Positions 18,335 to 27,225 of a stretch of DNA of 64,000 bases are shown in pieces. The DNA is from Oceanicaulis alexandrii DSM 11625 (GTDB lineage Bacteria > Pseudomonadota > Alphaproteobacteria > Caulobacterales > Maricaulaceae), in the NCBI RefSeq assembly GCF_000420265.1, contig NZ_ATUP01000001.1:1302001-1366000 (forward strand), written 5' to 3'. The notes under the pieces were generated by a model. The model was given only the letters and a program-made list of their open reading frames with translations. It was not told where the DNA came from and ran no database searches. Positions within the stretch are counted from its first letter, which is position 1, and every line of letters begins with the position of its first letter. Both the position numbers and the translations under genes were made by a program.

Positions 18335-19087
18335 CTACCGCACCTTGGACAGCGCCAGATCACGCGCCGCTCGCAATTCCGGATCCGCGGTGTTTTCCAG
18401 CACGAAATGATCGACGCTGAGATCCAGCCCCAGCGCGCGGATGGCGGCGGATTGCGCTTCCCACTGGCCGCCCACGGGCCAGCCGCAGCCTTCGGACGGG
18501 AAAGCCGAGACTCGCAAGGGCAGAGAGCCCGTCAGGCAGGCATAGGCTTCAAACGCATTCTCGACCGCTTCGGGCACATGGATCGGGCTGATCGGCACGC
18601 CGTCATAGATCTCGCCGCGGTCTTCGGTGCCGTTCATGATGGCGTAGTCGCGCGTCGTCAGAAGCGTCGCCCAGACCCGAACCGAGCCGCCGGGGCGCTC
18701 CACCAAAGTCGCCGGGATCGAGCCATAGACCGCGATGCGGTTGGCGTAGGCGACCACATGGTCCGGCACGTTGATCTGAATGACGGGAATGGCGACGTCA
18801 TCGAGATGATCGCGGAACTTGCGGCGCAGCTGGGCCGGCGCGGCGTTTGAACCGACCGCCGCAACGGCGTGATAGGCGCCGCGGTCGAACTCGGCGAGCC
18901 GTTGTTCGCCCAGCGCATCGGCCATGCGCACAGGTCCCTTGGCGTGATCAATGATCCAGTCGCCAAACCCGCCGCTCGTCTGCATCAAGGGCCAGGTTGC
19001 GCCGTCGAGAAAGATGAAGGGCGTTTGCGGACGCGGGAACGGATAGCTGAGCGCCCATTGCAGGTGCAGGGTGTCGGTGTCGATCAT
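18335..19087 (-). CDS. Conserved hypothetical protein with a GSNAAP motif
   Basis: A 250-residue soluble protein with no signal peptide. The block AVGSNAAPAQLRRKF followed by VYGSIPATL recalls the short Y-GSN turn of gamma-glutamylcyclotransferase-like folds, but I cannot assign it to a described family with confidence. The coding strand is clear from normal composition and conserved-looking hydrophobic spacing. It stands alone, convergent with asd across the repeat-filled gap, and its 3' end reaches close to the family A repeat. Confidence 0.6.
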   Translation of the reverse strand: MIDTDTLHLQWALSYPFPRPQTPFIFLDGATWPLMQTSGGFGDWIIDHAKGPVRMADALGEQRLAEFDRGAYHAVAAVGSNAAPAQLRRKFRDHLDDVAIPVIQINVPDHVVAYANRIAVYGSIPATLVERPGGSVRVWATLLTTRDYAIMNGTEDRGEIYDGVPISPIHVPEAVENAFEAYACLTGSLPLRVSAFPSEGCGWPVGGQWEAQSAAIRALGLDLSVDHFVLENTADPELRAARDLALSKVR

Positions 19088-19179
19088 CGCGGCGCGCCTC
19101 CTTGACGTGGTGTCTTACTATCATGAATCCGGTGTCAAAACCCCATCGCTCATTATAGCGGGATTGATCCGAGCTCGGA

Positions 19180-19216
19180 CTATAAGTGCATAAAATAATT
19201 ACATAAATTTTTCAAT
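19180..19216. other. AT-rich tract upstream of the TonB-dependent receptor
   Basis: The stretch from TATAAGTGCATAAAATAATT to AATTTTTCAATC is almost entirely A/T in an otherwise GC-rich region, about 140-175 bp before the receptor start. It probably contains the promoter or a regulator/nucleoid-protein site. I could not fix a clean -35/-10 pair. Confidence 0.35.
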
Positions 19217-19353
19217 CTGTCGCCGAAGCATCGCTGTTCCGTCACACGCCGCCCCTAACCATTCACGGTCGACGCCGCCACCACATTTGAGCGGACGCGT
19301 TGCGGTGCATGGGGTCCCGCAGCGTCATCGACGCGTTTTTGGAGGGACAATTC

Positions 19354-21768
19354 ATGCGCATCCTGCTTCTTGCCGGCGCTGCCGCCGCAGCTCTGGCTCA
19401 TCCAGCCTTCGCCCAGACACAATCCGAAGCGGACACCAGCGCCGCCGCACGCGATGACATCATCGTCGTGACCGGCACGCGCCGTGAAGGCCGGACAGCT
19501 CTGGATTCTCTGGCGCCCGTAGACGTGATCTCCGGCGTGGCCCTCGACAGCGTGGTGTCTGATGAACTGATGGATTCCCTAGCCGTTCTGAACCCGGCCT
19601 TCTCCATCCAGCGCCTGCCGATGGCGGACGGCGCCATTTTCATTCGCCCGGCGCGTCTGCGCACCCTGTCACCTGACCAGACCCTGGTTCTGGTCAATGG
19701 CAAGCGTCGCCACCGGGCGGCTTTGCTCGGCTCGCGCGGCGCCCAGTCCACAGACATGGCCGCGTTGCCTGCGTTCGCGGTGAGCCGGGTTGAAGTTCTG
19801 CGCGACGGCGCCTCGGCGCAATATGGCTCTGACGCGATCGCCGGCGTGATCAATGTGATCCTGGACGAGACGGTTGGACTGCGCGCCTTCGCCCAGGCCT
19901 CCCAGTATTACGAAGGGGACGGCGAAGAATATCAGATCGGCGCCCAGCTGGGCTTTGAACTGGGAGACGGCGGCTTCGCCACGGCGACGCTTGAGCATGT
20001 GACCGCCGAGCGCACCTCGCGGTCGCGCCAGCGCCCGGACGCCATCGCGTTCGAACAAGCGACCGGCATTCAGGTCGCCGACCCGGTGCAGAACTGGGGT
20101 CAGCCTGAACGTGAGGTCGTGCGCTTCGCCCTGAACGCCGCCGCTCCGATCACCGACTTTGTTGAAGGCTACAGCCACGCCACCTTCACTCAAGGCCAGG
20201 GCGTCAGCGACTTCAACTGGCGCAACCCGGCTTTCACCAGCGCCTACCGCACCAGCCCGCTGGACCCCGCTTATGATCTGAGCGCCATTTTCCCGGCCGG
20301 TTTCTCCCCGCAGTTCGGGTCCGAGGATCAAGACTATGAGGTTGTGGCCGGTCTGCGCGGCGACCTGGATTTCGGGCTGAGCTGGGATTTCAGCGCGTCT
20401 CGCGGCCGCAATGAAGTCGATTACTTCATCTACAACACCATCAACGCTTCGCTGGGTTCGCAAAGCCCGACCAGCTTCAACGCCGGCGTGCTGGCCCAGC
20501 AGGAAACCAATTTCAATCTCGACTTCGTCTATGGCTGGGCGGTCGACGCCTTCGCAGCACCCGTCAACGTCGCTTTCGGCGTGGAAGCGCGTGAAGAGAC
20601 GTATGAAATCGAAGCCGGCGACGAAGCGTCCTACGCCGTCGGTCCGCTCGCTGTTGACGGCCTGCCGTCAGGCTCCAACGGGTTTCCGGGTTATTCTGAT
20701 CGGCAGGCGGGAAGCTTCTCTCAGGACAGCTATGCCGGTTATGTCGATCTGGAAGCGCCTGTCACGGATCGTCTGACGCTGGCTGCGGCGCTGCGTTTTG
20801 AAGACTTCTCGGAGTTCGGCTCCACCACTGACTACAAGCTGTCAGGCCGGTATGAGCTGACCGAGGCTCTGGCGATCCGCGCCACCACCTCCACCGGCTT
20901 CCGCGCCCCGACCCCCGGTCAGCTGCGCTCTGAACGCACCTCGCAAGGGCTGGACAGCACGACGCTGAACCTTGTCACCTCAGGGCGTTTCAGCCCAGTC
21001 GGTCCGGTGGCGGACATCATCAACGCCCGCGCAACCGGTCCTGAGATCACGGCGCTGGACGCTGAAACCTCCCAGAACTATTCGCTGGGTCTGACCTACC
21101 AGCATGCCAGCGGTTTCACCCTGACAGCCGATCTGTATCAGATCGACGTGGAAGACCGCTTTTCGACGCTTGGCAGCTTCACCCTGACCGATGCCGAACG
21201 GGCCCAGCTGGCGGCGCTCGGGGTTCCGGGCGGAGAGAGCATCACCCGCGTCTCCTTCTTCCAGAACCAGTTTGACACCCGCACCCGCGGTCTCGATCTG
21301 GTGGCGAGCTATGGCTTTGATCTGGGCGAAGGCGCCGTCACGCTGACGGGCGCGTATAACTACAACGAGACCGAGGTCACCGGTGAAGCCGCCAGCGGCG
21401 TGTTCAACGATGTGTCGCGCACCGTGTTCGAGCAGGGTCTGCCTCAGCACAACGCCGTTCTCAGCGCCGATTACGCTCTGGGCCGGTACAGCGTGAACGC
21501 TCGCGCCCGATATTATGGCGAATGGACGGACACCGATGACAGCGCCAACGTCATCTATCAGGACTTCGGGGCGGAAATCTTCGTGGATCTCGGTCTTCGC
21601 GTCGAGCTGAACGAAAACTTCGCCATGCGCGTCGGGGCCGAAAACATCTTCGACGCCTATCCCGATGAATCGCGCCGCCAGGCCAATCGCGGCCTGATCT
21701 ACTCACGCAACGCCCCGTACGACACCGACGGCGGCAAGTACTATCTGCGCCTGGAAGCCAATTTCTAG
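19354..21768 (+). CDS. TonB-dependent outer-membrane receptor
   Basis: An 804-residue ligand-gated outer-membrane transporter. The ATG at 19354 follows GGAGGGACA and opens a classic signal peptide (MRILLLAGAAAAALAHPAFA). A TonB-box-like DDIIVVTGTR comes next, then the plug domain with VLVNGKRRH and VEVLRDGASAQYGSDAIAG, then the barrel with alternating Tyr/Phe strands and a final aromatic residue (LRLEANF). The plug motif resembles receptors of the large alphaproteobacterial TBDT families; ligand unknown. The next gene, a PLP enzyme with an export signal, follows after 78 bp, which hints at amino-acid or peptide-derived ligands. Confidence 0.92.
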   Translation: MRILLLAGAAAAALAHPAFAQTQSEADTSAAARDDIIVVTGTRREGRTALDSLAPVDVISGVALDSVVSDELMDSLAVLNPAFSIQRLPMADGAIFIRPARLRTLSPDQTLVLVNGKRRHRAALLGSRGAQSTDMAALPAFAVSRVEVLRDGASAQYGSDAIAGVINVILDETVGLRAFAQASQYYEGDGEEYQIGAQLGFELGDGGFATATLEHVTAERTSRSRQRPDAIAFEQATGIQVADPVQNWGQPEREVVRFALNAAAPITDFVEGYSHATFTQGQGVSDFNWRNPAFTSAYRTSPLDPAYDLSAIFPAGFSPQFGSEDQDYEVVAGLRGDLDFGLSWDFSASRGRNEVDYFIYNTINASLGSQSPTSFNAGVLAQQETNFNLDFVYGWAVDAFAAPVNVAFGVEAREETYEIEAGDEASYAVGPLAVDGLPSGSNGFPGYSDRQAGSFSQDSYAGYVDLEAPVTDRLTLAAALRFEDFSEFGSTTDYKLSGRYELTEALAIRATTSTGFRAPTPGQLRSERTSQGLDSTTLNLVTSGRFSPVGPVADIINARATGPEITALDAETSQNYSLGLTYQHASGFTLTADLYQIDVEDRFSTLGSFTLTDAERAQLAALGVPGGESITRVSFFQNQFDTRTRGLDLVASYGFDLGEGAVTLTGAYNYNETEVTGEAASGVFNDVSRTVFEQGLPQHNAVLSADYALGRYSVNARARYYGEWTDTDDSANVIYQDFGAEIFVDLGLRVELNENFAMRVGAENIFDAYPDESRRQANRGLIYSRNAPYDTDGGKYYLRLEANF

Positions 21769-21789
21769 GACTGCAAATCTGCACAGGCA

Positions 21790-21817
21790 CAGGGGCGCCG
21801 TTGATGCGGCGCCCCTG
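21790..21817 (+). terminator. Hairpin between the receptor gene and the PLP-enzyme gene
   Basis: CAGGGGCGCCG (21790-21800) pairs with CGGCGCCCCTG (21807-21817). The T run afterwards is weak (TTGCGTTT), so it may attenuate expression of the downstream gene relative to the receptor. Confidence 0.5.
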
Positions 21818-21846
21818 TTGCGTTTCCCAGCTGAGACGAGTTCCCG

Positions 21847-23112
21847 ATGCCGCTTATGACCCGCCGATCAATCTTCTCCGCCGCCGCCGGCTTGTCTCTG
21901 ACCGGAGCAGCTCGCGCTTTGCCCGCTGTCAGCGCCAACCCGCTTGACGCCGCGCAAGATGAAACATTCTGGGCTGAAGTATCCGGGCTCTACGATGTCA
22001 CTGATGAGATCATTCACCTGGAACACGGCAATTGGGGGATGATGGCGCGGCCGGTGCAAAGCGCCTATCTCGCGCATGTGGAGACCGTGAACCGCCGCAA
22101 TTCCTATTATGCGCGGCGCGAATTCTGGGCCGAGGCGCGCGCCATCAAGGACCAGATCGCCTGGACTCTGGGCTGTGACGCGGACGAAATCGTCCTGACT
22201 CGCAACGCCACCGAAGCGCTGCAAGCGTTGATCGGCGGCTATAACAAACTCTCATCGGGCGATGGCGTGCTGTACGCGGATCTCGATTACGGCTCCATGC
22301 AGACCGCCATGGGCTGGCTGCGCGAGCGGCGCGGCGCGGATCTTGTGACTATCAACCTGCCCGAACCCGCCACGCGCCAGGGCCTGATCGACGCCTATGA
22401 ACAGGCGCTGATCGCCAATCCGCACGTTCGCCTGATGCTGCTCACCCATCTCAGCCATCGCACCGGGCTGGTCCTGCCGGTGTCTGAGATTTGCGCCATG
22501 GCGCGCGCCCGGCAGGTGGATGTGATTGTGGATGCGGCCCATTCCTGGGGGCAGATCGACTTTCAGGCCGCTGATCTTGGCGCTGATTTCATCGGCTTCA
22601 ACCTGCACAAATGGATCGGCGCGCCGCTGGGCGTCGGCCTGATGTATGTGCGCAAAGACCGGATCGAGGATATTGATCCGTTCATGGGCGAAGCCGTGCG
22701 CGGCCCCGGCGACCTGTCGGCGCGCGTCCACACCGGAACGACCAATTTCGCCGCCATTCTCGCCATTCCTGCAGCCCTCGATCTGCACGCCGCCATTGGC
22801 CCGGCGCGCAAGGCGGCGCGTCTGAGATATCTGCGCAGCCTCTGGGTGGACGCCGCGCGGGAGGCGGGGTTTGAGGTGCTCACCCCTGATGAGCCGGGGC
22901 TGCACGCCGCCATCACCTCGTTCAGAGCGCCCGGCCAAACAAGCCCTGAAGACAATATCACCCTGGCGCGCCGCCTGCTGGAGGAGCACCGGATCTTCAC
23001 CGTCCATCGCACAGGCGTCGCCCAAGGGGCGTGCGTGCGCGTGACGCCGGGCGTCTTCACATCACCAGACGATGTGCGCGCGCTGGCGGACGCCCTGCCG
23101 CGACTGATCTGA
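21847..23112 (+). CDS. Tat-signal-bearing class V aminotransferase (isopenicillin-N-epimerase-like)
   Basis: A 421-residue fold-type I PLP enzyme. Lys255 in GFNLHKWIGAPLG is the Schiff-base lysine, VDAAHSWGQID gives the ring-stacking/Asp block, and ARVHTGTTNFA is the phosphate-binding region. The N-terminus (TRRSIFSAAAGLSLTGAARA) is a twin-arginine signal with an AxA-like end, so the enzyme should be folded with its cofactor and exported to the periplasm. Starts at 21847 or the second ATG at 21856. Family relatives act as epimerases, desulfurases or lyases; the reaction here is open. It directly follows a TonB-dependent receptor. Confidence 0.82.
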   Translation: MPLMTRRSIFSAAAGLSLTGAARALPAVSANPLDAAQDETFWAEVSGLYDVTDEIIHLEHGNWGMMARPVQSAYLAHVETVNRRNSYYARREFWAEARAIKDQIAWTLGCDADEIVLTRNATEALQALIGGYNKLSSGDGVLYADLDYGSMQTAMGWLRERRGADLVTINLPEPATRQGLIDAYEQALIANPHVRLMLLTHLSHRTGLVLPVSEICAMARARQVDVIVDAAHSWGQIDFQAADLGADFIGFNLHKWIGAPLGVGLMYVRKDRIEDIDPFMGEAVRGPGDLSARVHTGTTNFAAILAIPAALDLHAAIGPARKAARLRYLRSLWVDAAREAGFEVLTPDEPGLHAAITSFRAPGQTSPEDNITLARRLLEEHRIFTVHRTGVAQGACVRVTPGVFTSPDDVRALADALPRLI

Positions 23113-23124
23113 GTGAAGCGGGCG

Positions 23125-24069
23125 TCATGCCCGCTTGGCTTCCACCCAGTCGATCAAAAGCGCTGACACGTCGACGCCGGAAAAGCGGCGCAATTCCTGG
23201 ATGCCGGTCGGCGAGGTGACGTTGATCTCGGTCAGATAATCGCCGATCACGTCAATGCCGACAAAGACCAGGCCGCGGCGTTTCAGCTCCGGGCCGATGA
23301 TGCGGCAAATCTCAAGATCGCGCTCGGTGAGGTCGGACTTCACCGCCTTGCCGCCCACATGCATGTTGGCGCGCACCTCGCCCTCGGCCGGCACGCGGTT
23401 GATCGCGCCCACCGGTTCGCCATCCACCAGGATGACGCGCTTGTCGCCATTGCGGACATCGGGAACAAAGGCCTGGACCATCAAGGGGTCGCGGCTGAGT
23501 TGCTGGAACAATTCCACCAGCGAGGCGAGGTTCTCCGCCGTCTCGCGAATGCGGAACACTCCCGCCCCGCCATTGCCGAACAGCGGCTTGACCACGATGT
23601 CGCGATTATGGCGCTCGAAGAAGTCGCGGATATCCTTTTCCGAGGACGTGATCAGGGTGGGCGGCATGACACCTTCAAAATGGGTGACGAAGAGTTTTTC
23701 CGGCGCATCGCGCACATGACGCGGATCATTGACCACCAGCACCTGGTCCATGACATGCTCAAGCATGTGGGTGGTGGTGATATAGCTCATGTCAAAAGGC
23801 GGGTCCTGACGCAGGAAGATCGCGTCCACCCCATGCAGATCCAGCCCTTCAGGCTCTGACAGAGTCACATGCGCGCCTTGCACCCGCTCCAGCGTTTTCA
23901 CCCGCTGCGCCATGGCGCGGACCTTGCCGTTCTCAAGGCTGAGATCCTTCGGCTCATACACCCAGATTTCATGGCCGCGCCCGAACGCCTCCAGCGCAAT
24001 GTCGAAGGTGGAGTCCGCGTTCACATCGACACCGGTGATCGGGTCCATCTGGAAAGCAATCGTCAGCAT
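23125..24069 (-). CDS. gshB: Glutathione synthetase
   Basis: ATP-grasp ligase joining gamma-glutamylcysteine and glycine. The 314-residue protein from the ATG at 24069 begins MLTIAFQMDPI, typical of GshB (xxIAFQMDPI). VVKPLFGNGGAGVFRI is the ATP-grasp glycine-rich loop, PLMVQAFVPDVRNGDKRVILVDGEP the ATP/metal block and GIDVIGDYLTEINVTSPTGI the C-terminal metal-ligand block with Glu and Asn. A longer frame to 24165 has no site for ribosome binding. Converges with the PLP-enzyme gene. Confidence 0.95.
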   Translation of the reverse strand: MLTIAFQMDPITGVDVNADSTFDIALEAFGRGHEIWVYEPKDLSLENGKVRAMAQRVKTLERVQGAHVTLSEPEGLDLHGVDAIFLRQDPPFDMSYITTTHMLEHVMDQVLVVNDPRHVRDAPEKLFVTHFEGVMPPTLITSSEKDIRDFFERHNRDIVVKPLFGNGGAGVFRIRETAENLASLVELFQQLSRDPLMVQAFVPDVRNGDKRVILVDGEPVGAINRVPAEGEVRANMHVGGKAVKSDLTERDLEICRIIGPELKRRGLVFVGIDVIGDYLTEINVTSPTGIQELRRFSGVDVSALLIDWVEAKRA

Positions 24070-24211
24070 GAAAGGCCTTTCGGGCAATGGCGGGGTCACT
24101 GCGCAGACAGGTAGGGGATCACGGGGCGGAATGGAAGATGGGCGCCAAGACTTCACAGACCACACACGATCTGGTTGTGTTCATAGACCATGGCGAAAGC
24201 CGCAATCTGAG

Positions 24212-26020
24212 ATGGTTGTCTTGATGACTGTAAACCGGTCCATATCTCAAGCGCGAGCCTTCGAAAAACGCGGCGATGTGCAAACCGCTGCGCGCATATA
24301 TGAATCCATTCTGGACTCTCATCCTGGCAATGCGCGCGCACGGCGGGCCCTTCAAAAACTGAAGGAGGCTCCAGCCCCTGACCAATCTCAAGCACCTGAC
24401 GCGGGACTGTCAGACCTTTTTTCGGGGGTGGCGTCCGGTCAGGCGGCGGACGTCGTCAAACGGGCCTTGGCGCAACAAGCGCGATACGCAAAAACGCCCC
24501 TCTACTGGGTCTTGCTTGCGGATGCGCAGAAACGTCTCCGGCAGTTGGACGCGGCGCTGGACAGCTTTCGCAAGGCCGTTCGCCTGAATCCCGATTTTGC
24601 GCCTGCACAGTATAATCTGGCGAACACCTTGTTTGACCTTGAACGTTTCGATGAGGCGGAGCCTGTTTACCAGCACGCCCTGACCCTGACGCCGCCACAC
24701 GCCCCTGCGCTGAACAATCTGGGCGTCATTCAGGCCTCCCGGCGCGAATACGCCCTGTCCGTAGAGACCTTTCGCCAGGCGATCCGCATCAACCCCGGTT
24801 TGAGCGAAGCGCACTTCAATCTGGGCAGTAGTCTCTATGAACTCAGCCTGTGGCGCGAAGCAGCGGAGAGTCTCGAACAGGCTGTCAGACTGGCGCCCCG
24901 ACACCACCGAGCATTCAAGCTGCTCGGCGACGCTCATCTCAAGCTGGGTGATTTCGAGGCTGCCGAGGCCGCCTTCCGGAAGGCCATTTCGGCGAAACCC
25001 GATTTCGTGGACGCCTACAGATCACTCGGCCTGATGCGCGCATACGCGGCGGATGACCCAATGCTGAGCCGACTTGAAACGCTGGAGGGGCGGCCAGACC
25101 TCTCCCTGGACAGTCGGTGTCAGCTGCACTTCACTCTGGCGAAAGCCTATGACGACCAGCGCAAGGACAATCTGGCGTTCGACCATTACGTGAAAGGCAA
25201 TGCGACACGCAGCGACATCACGAACTATGACATCGCTGAAGATCAGGCGCTGTTTGAAGCGCTGACCGCTGCGGCCAAACACCTGGCGGCGCTCGCGCCG
25301 GCTACGCGCGACACGACGCTCAAGCCGACCCCCATATTCATTCTGGGAATGCCACGCTCGGGCACGACCCTGGTTGAGCAGATTCTGGCGTCGCATTCAG
25401 CTGTCAGCGACGGCGGCGAACTTCCCTATGCTCTTGAGTTCGGGTTGCAGCTGGCCAGAGGACAGGTCCCGGCAAGCCCGGACGCGTTGCTGGACTTCCA
25501 AACCCAGTATCTCGAAGCTGTTGGCGAACACGATCAGGGTCTGGCCTGCGTCACAGACAAAACGCCCCACAACTTCCTTCTCACCGCGCTGATTTGCAGC
25601 GCGCTGCCGCACGCCAGGATTGTTCACACCCGGCGCAAGGCCGAAGCCGTTTGCTGGTCGAACTTCACCCGATACTTCACGTCAAAACATACAGGCTACA
25701 GTAATGATCTGGAGGATACGGTCGCCTATTACCGGCTGTACCGGACATTCATGGATCAGATGGGCGCCTTGTTCCCCGGCAGAATTCATGAGCTGGATTA
25801 TGACCAGCTGACCGAAAATCCTGAGAAGCTGATCCGCGGTCTGCTGGACAGTCTCGACCTGCCGTGGGAGCCGGCGTGCCTGACGCCAGAAGAGAACAGG
25901 CGCAGCGTCGCAACCGCCTCATTCCGTCAGGTCAGGGCTCCCATCTACACAGGGAGCTCGCAGGCCTGGCGACGGTTTGAGCCCTTCATCGGCGATGCAT
26001 TCGCCGCTTTCCAGCAATAG
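24212..26020 (+). CDS. TPR-repeat sulfotransferase-domain protein
   Basis: A roughly 602-residue two-part protein. The N-terminal half (about residues 10-270) holds several 34-residue TPR units, seen as repeated pieces such as NPDFAPAQYNLANTLFDLER, ALNNLGVIQASRREY and AHFNLGSSLYELSLW. The C-terminal half has the sulfotransferase 5'-phosphosulfate loop GMPRSGTTLVEQIL (from residue 379) and a later RRKAEAVCWSNFTRYF block resembling the 3'-phosphate site. Such fusions are common in marine alphaproteobacteria; the acceptor (glycan, lipid or protein) is unknown. ATG at 24212 or 24224; neither has a strong ribosome-binding site. Confidence 0.82.
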   Translation: MVVLMTVNRSISQARAFEKRGDVQTAARIYESILDSHPGNARARRALQKLKEAPAPDQSQAPDAGLSDLFSGVASGQAADVVKRALAQQARYAKTPLYWVLLADAQKRLRQLDAALDSFRKAVRLNPDFAPAQYNLANTLFDLERFDEAEPVYQHALTLTPPHAPALNNLGVIQASRREYALSVETFRQAIRINPGLSEAHFNLGSSLYELSLWREAAESLEQAVRLAPRHHRAFKLLGDAHLKLGDFEAAEAAFRKAISAKPDFVDAYRSLGLMRAYAADDPMLSRLETLEGRPDLSLDSRCQLHFTLAKAYDDQRKDNLAFDHYVKGNATRSDITNYDIAEDQALFEALTAAAKHLAALAPATRDTTLKPTPIFILGMPRSGTTLVEQILASHSAVSDGGELPYALEFGLQLARGQVPASPDALLDFQTQYLEAVGEHDQGLACVTDKTPHNFLLTALICSALPHARIVHTRRKAEAVCWSNFTRYFTSKHTGYSNDLEDTVAYYRLYRTFMDQMGALFPGRIHELDYDQLTENPEKLIRGLLDSLDLPWEPACLTPEENRRSVATASFRQVRAPIYTGSSQAWRRFEPFIGDAFAAFQQ

Positions 26021-26065
26021 AGCTTTCTCCTTGCCGGGATTTTGCGCGCCCCATAAACTCGCCCA

Positions 26066-26569
26066 ATGCGCGAGTTTTTCTCACCTCTGCTTGGTCTGCT
26101 GGCTCTGGTCGCCTGCGCCCCGCTGGAGCCGCATCAACAGCGCATACTGGACGCCTGCGGCACGCTGGAGCGCGATTACACGCGGTCTGTCCAGGCGGCA
26201 GAACGCGGAGACCTCGCCGCGATAGACTGCGAGATTGCGGTCGCCGATGGCGTGTTCATGGGGCCGGACGACCCGCCCAACGCCATCACCAGCGTCAGCT
26301 ATCGCTATCTTCGCTGGATCGTCACAGGTGAACAGCCCGCAGACATCGCCGAACTGGCCGGGCTTCTCGACCAGCAAGCCCTCGAAGCCAACCTGTCGCT
26401 GATTTTCACCCATCATCTGGAAGCGACCGGCCAGCTTTATGCCGGACGCTATGACGCGGCGGGGTGCTTCCTGCGCCCGCCGCGCATGGATCAGCTCTAC
26501 CAACGCGCCCAGCCGCACCCTGACATGGCGGCGTGCGAGACCGCCGTGCGGGACCATCCGTTTGGCTAG
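26066..26569 (+). CDS. Lipoprotein, tandem paralogue 1
   Basis: A 167-residue protein with a signal peptide and the lipobox LVAC (Cys near residue 17). The mature protein contains EPHQQRILDACGTLE, DCEIAVADGVFMGP, YRYLRWIVTGEQP and the end FLRPPRMDQLYQRAQPHPD...AVRDHPFG. All four blocks recur in the next gene, so the two are products of a tandem duplication. Four further cysteines are shared between the copies and may form disulfides. Family not recognised; an envelope role is inferred from the lipobox. Confidence 0.72.
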   Translation: MREFFSPLLGLLALVACAPLEPHQQRILDACGTLERDYTRSVQAAERGDLAAIDCEIAVADGVFMGPDDPPNAITSVSYRYLRWIVTGEQPADIAELAGLLDQQALEANLSLIFTHHLEATGQLYAGRYDAAGCFLRPPRMDQLYQRAQPHPDMAACETAVRDHPFG

Positions 26570-26590
26570 AGGGCAGGAAAGGCTGGAAAG

Positions 26591-27097
26591 ATGCGTATGA
26601 TCCTCGTCTGCATGGCTCTGGCTCTCGTTCTGACGGGCTGCAGCCGTCTTGAACCCCATGAGCAGCGCATACTGGAGGCGTGCGGGACGCTAGATCCAGA
26701 TTTTGACGCCACGCGTCAGGCCGCCTATCGCGGCAAGCTCGCCGCCATTGATTGTGAGATCGCCATCGCCGACGGCGTTTTCATGGGGCCGTATGATGAC
26801 CCGCCCGATGCCCTGTTCAGCGTGACCTTCCGCTATCTGCGCTGGATCGTGACAGGCGAGCAGCCCGACGACATTCTCGAACTCGCCGCCCTCTGCGACC
26901 AGTTCTATCTGATCAATCGTCTGACCATTCACTATGATCAGTATCTGATCAAGACGGGGCAGTCCTATTCAGGGCTTTTTGACAAAAACGGCTGTTTCCT
27001 GCGCCCGCCCCGCATGGACCAGCTCTATCGCGCCGCCCAGCCCCATCCGGACTTGGCGGCGTGCGAGAGCGCGGTGCGGGACCATCCCTTCGGTTAG
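26591..27097 (+). CDS. Lipoprotein, tandem paralogue 2
   Basis: A 168-residue paralogue of the preceding gene, with lipobox LTGC (Cys near residue 17) and the same EPHEQRILEACGTL, DCEIAIADGVFMGP, RYLRWIVTGEQPDD and CFLRPPRMDQLYRAAQPHPD blocks. The middle (about residues 95-125) is the divergent part: copy 1 has DQQALEANLSLIF, copy 2 CDQFYLINRLTIH. A GGAAAG site precedes the ATG. The gene ends just before the GC shift that marks the SIR2-HerA block. Confidence 0.72.
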   Translation: MRMILVCMALALVLTGCSRLEPHEQRILEACGTLDPDFDATRQAAYRGKLAAIDCEIAIADGVFMGPYDDPPDALFSVTFRYLRWIVTGEQPDDILELAALCDQFYLINRLTIHYDQYLIKTGQSYSGLFDKNGCFLRPPRMDQLYRAAQPHPDLAACESAVRDHPFG

Positions 27098-27177
27098 GTC
27101 AGGCGGCGGCGCGTGCGCGTTTAGGGCAGGAAGAATAAAAAGAGGCCTTCCACTCATCGAGTGCCAGTTCCTCTCTC

Positions 27178-27206
27178 TTGCTTTGAAATCCCCTATAAAG
27201 AATATT
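27178..27206 (+). promoter_or_regulatory. Candidate promoter of the SIR2-HerA operon
   Basis: TTGCTT (27178-27183) and AATATT (27201-27206) are 17 bp apart, 20 bp before the first ATG of the SIR2 gene, in an A/T-rich spacer that also contains TATAAA at 27194. Hexamer agreement is only partial. Confidence 0.3.
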
Positions 27207-27225
27207 CCTCCACACGCTTTCCCCA

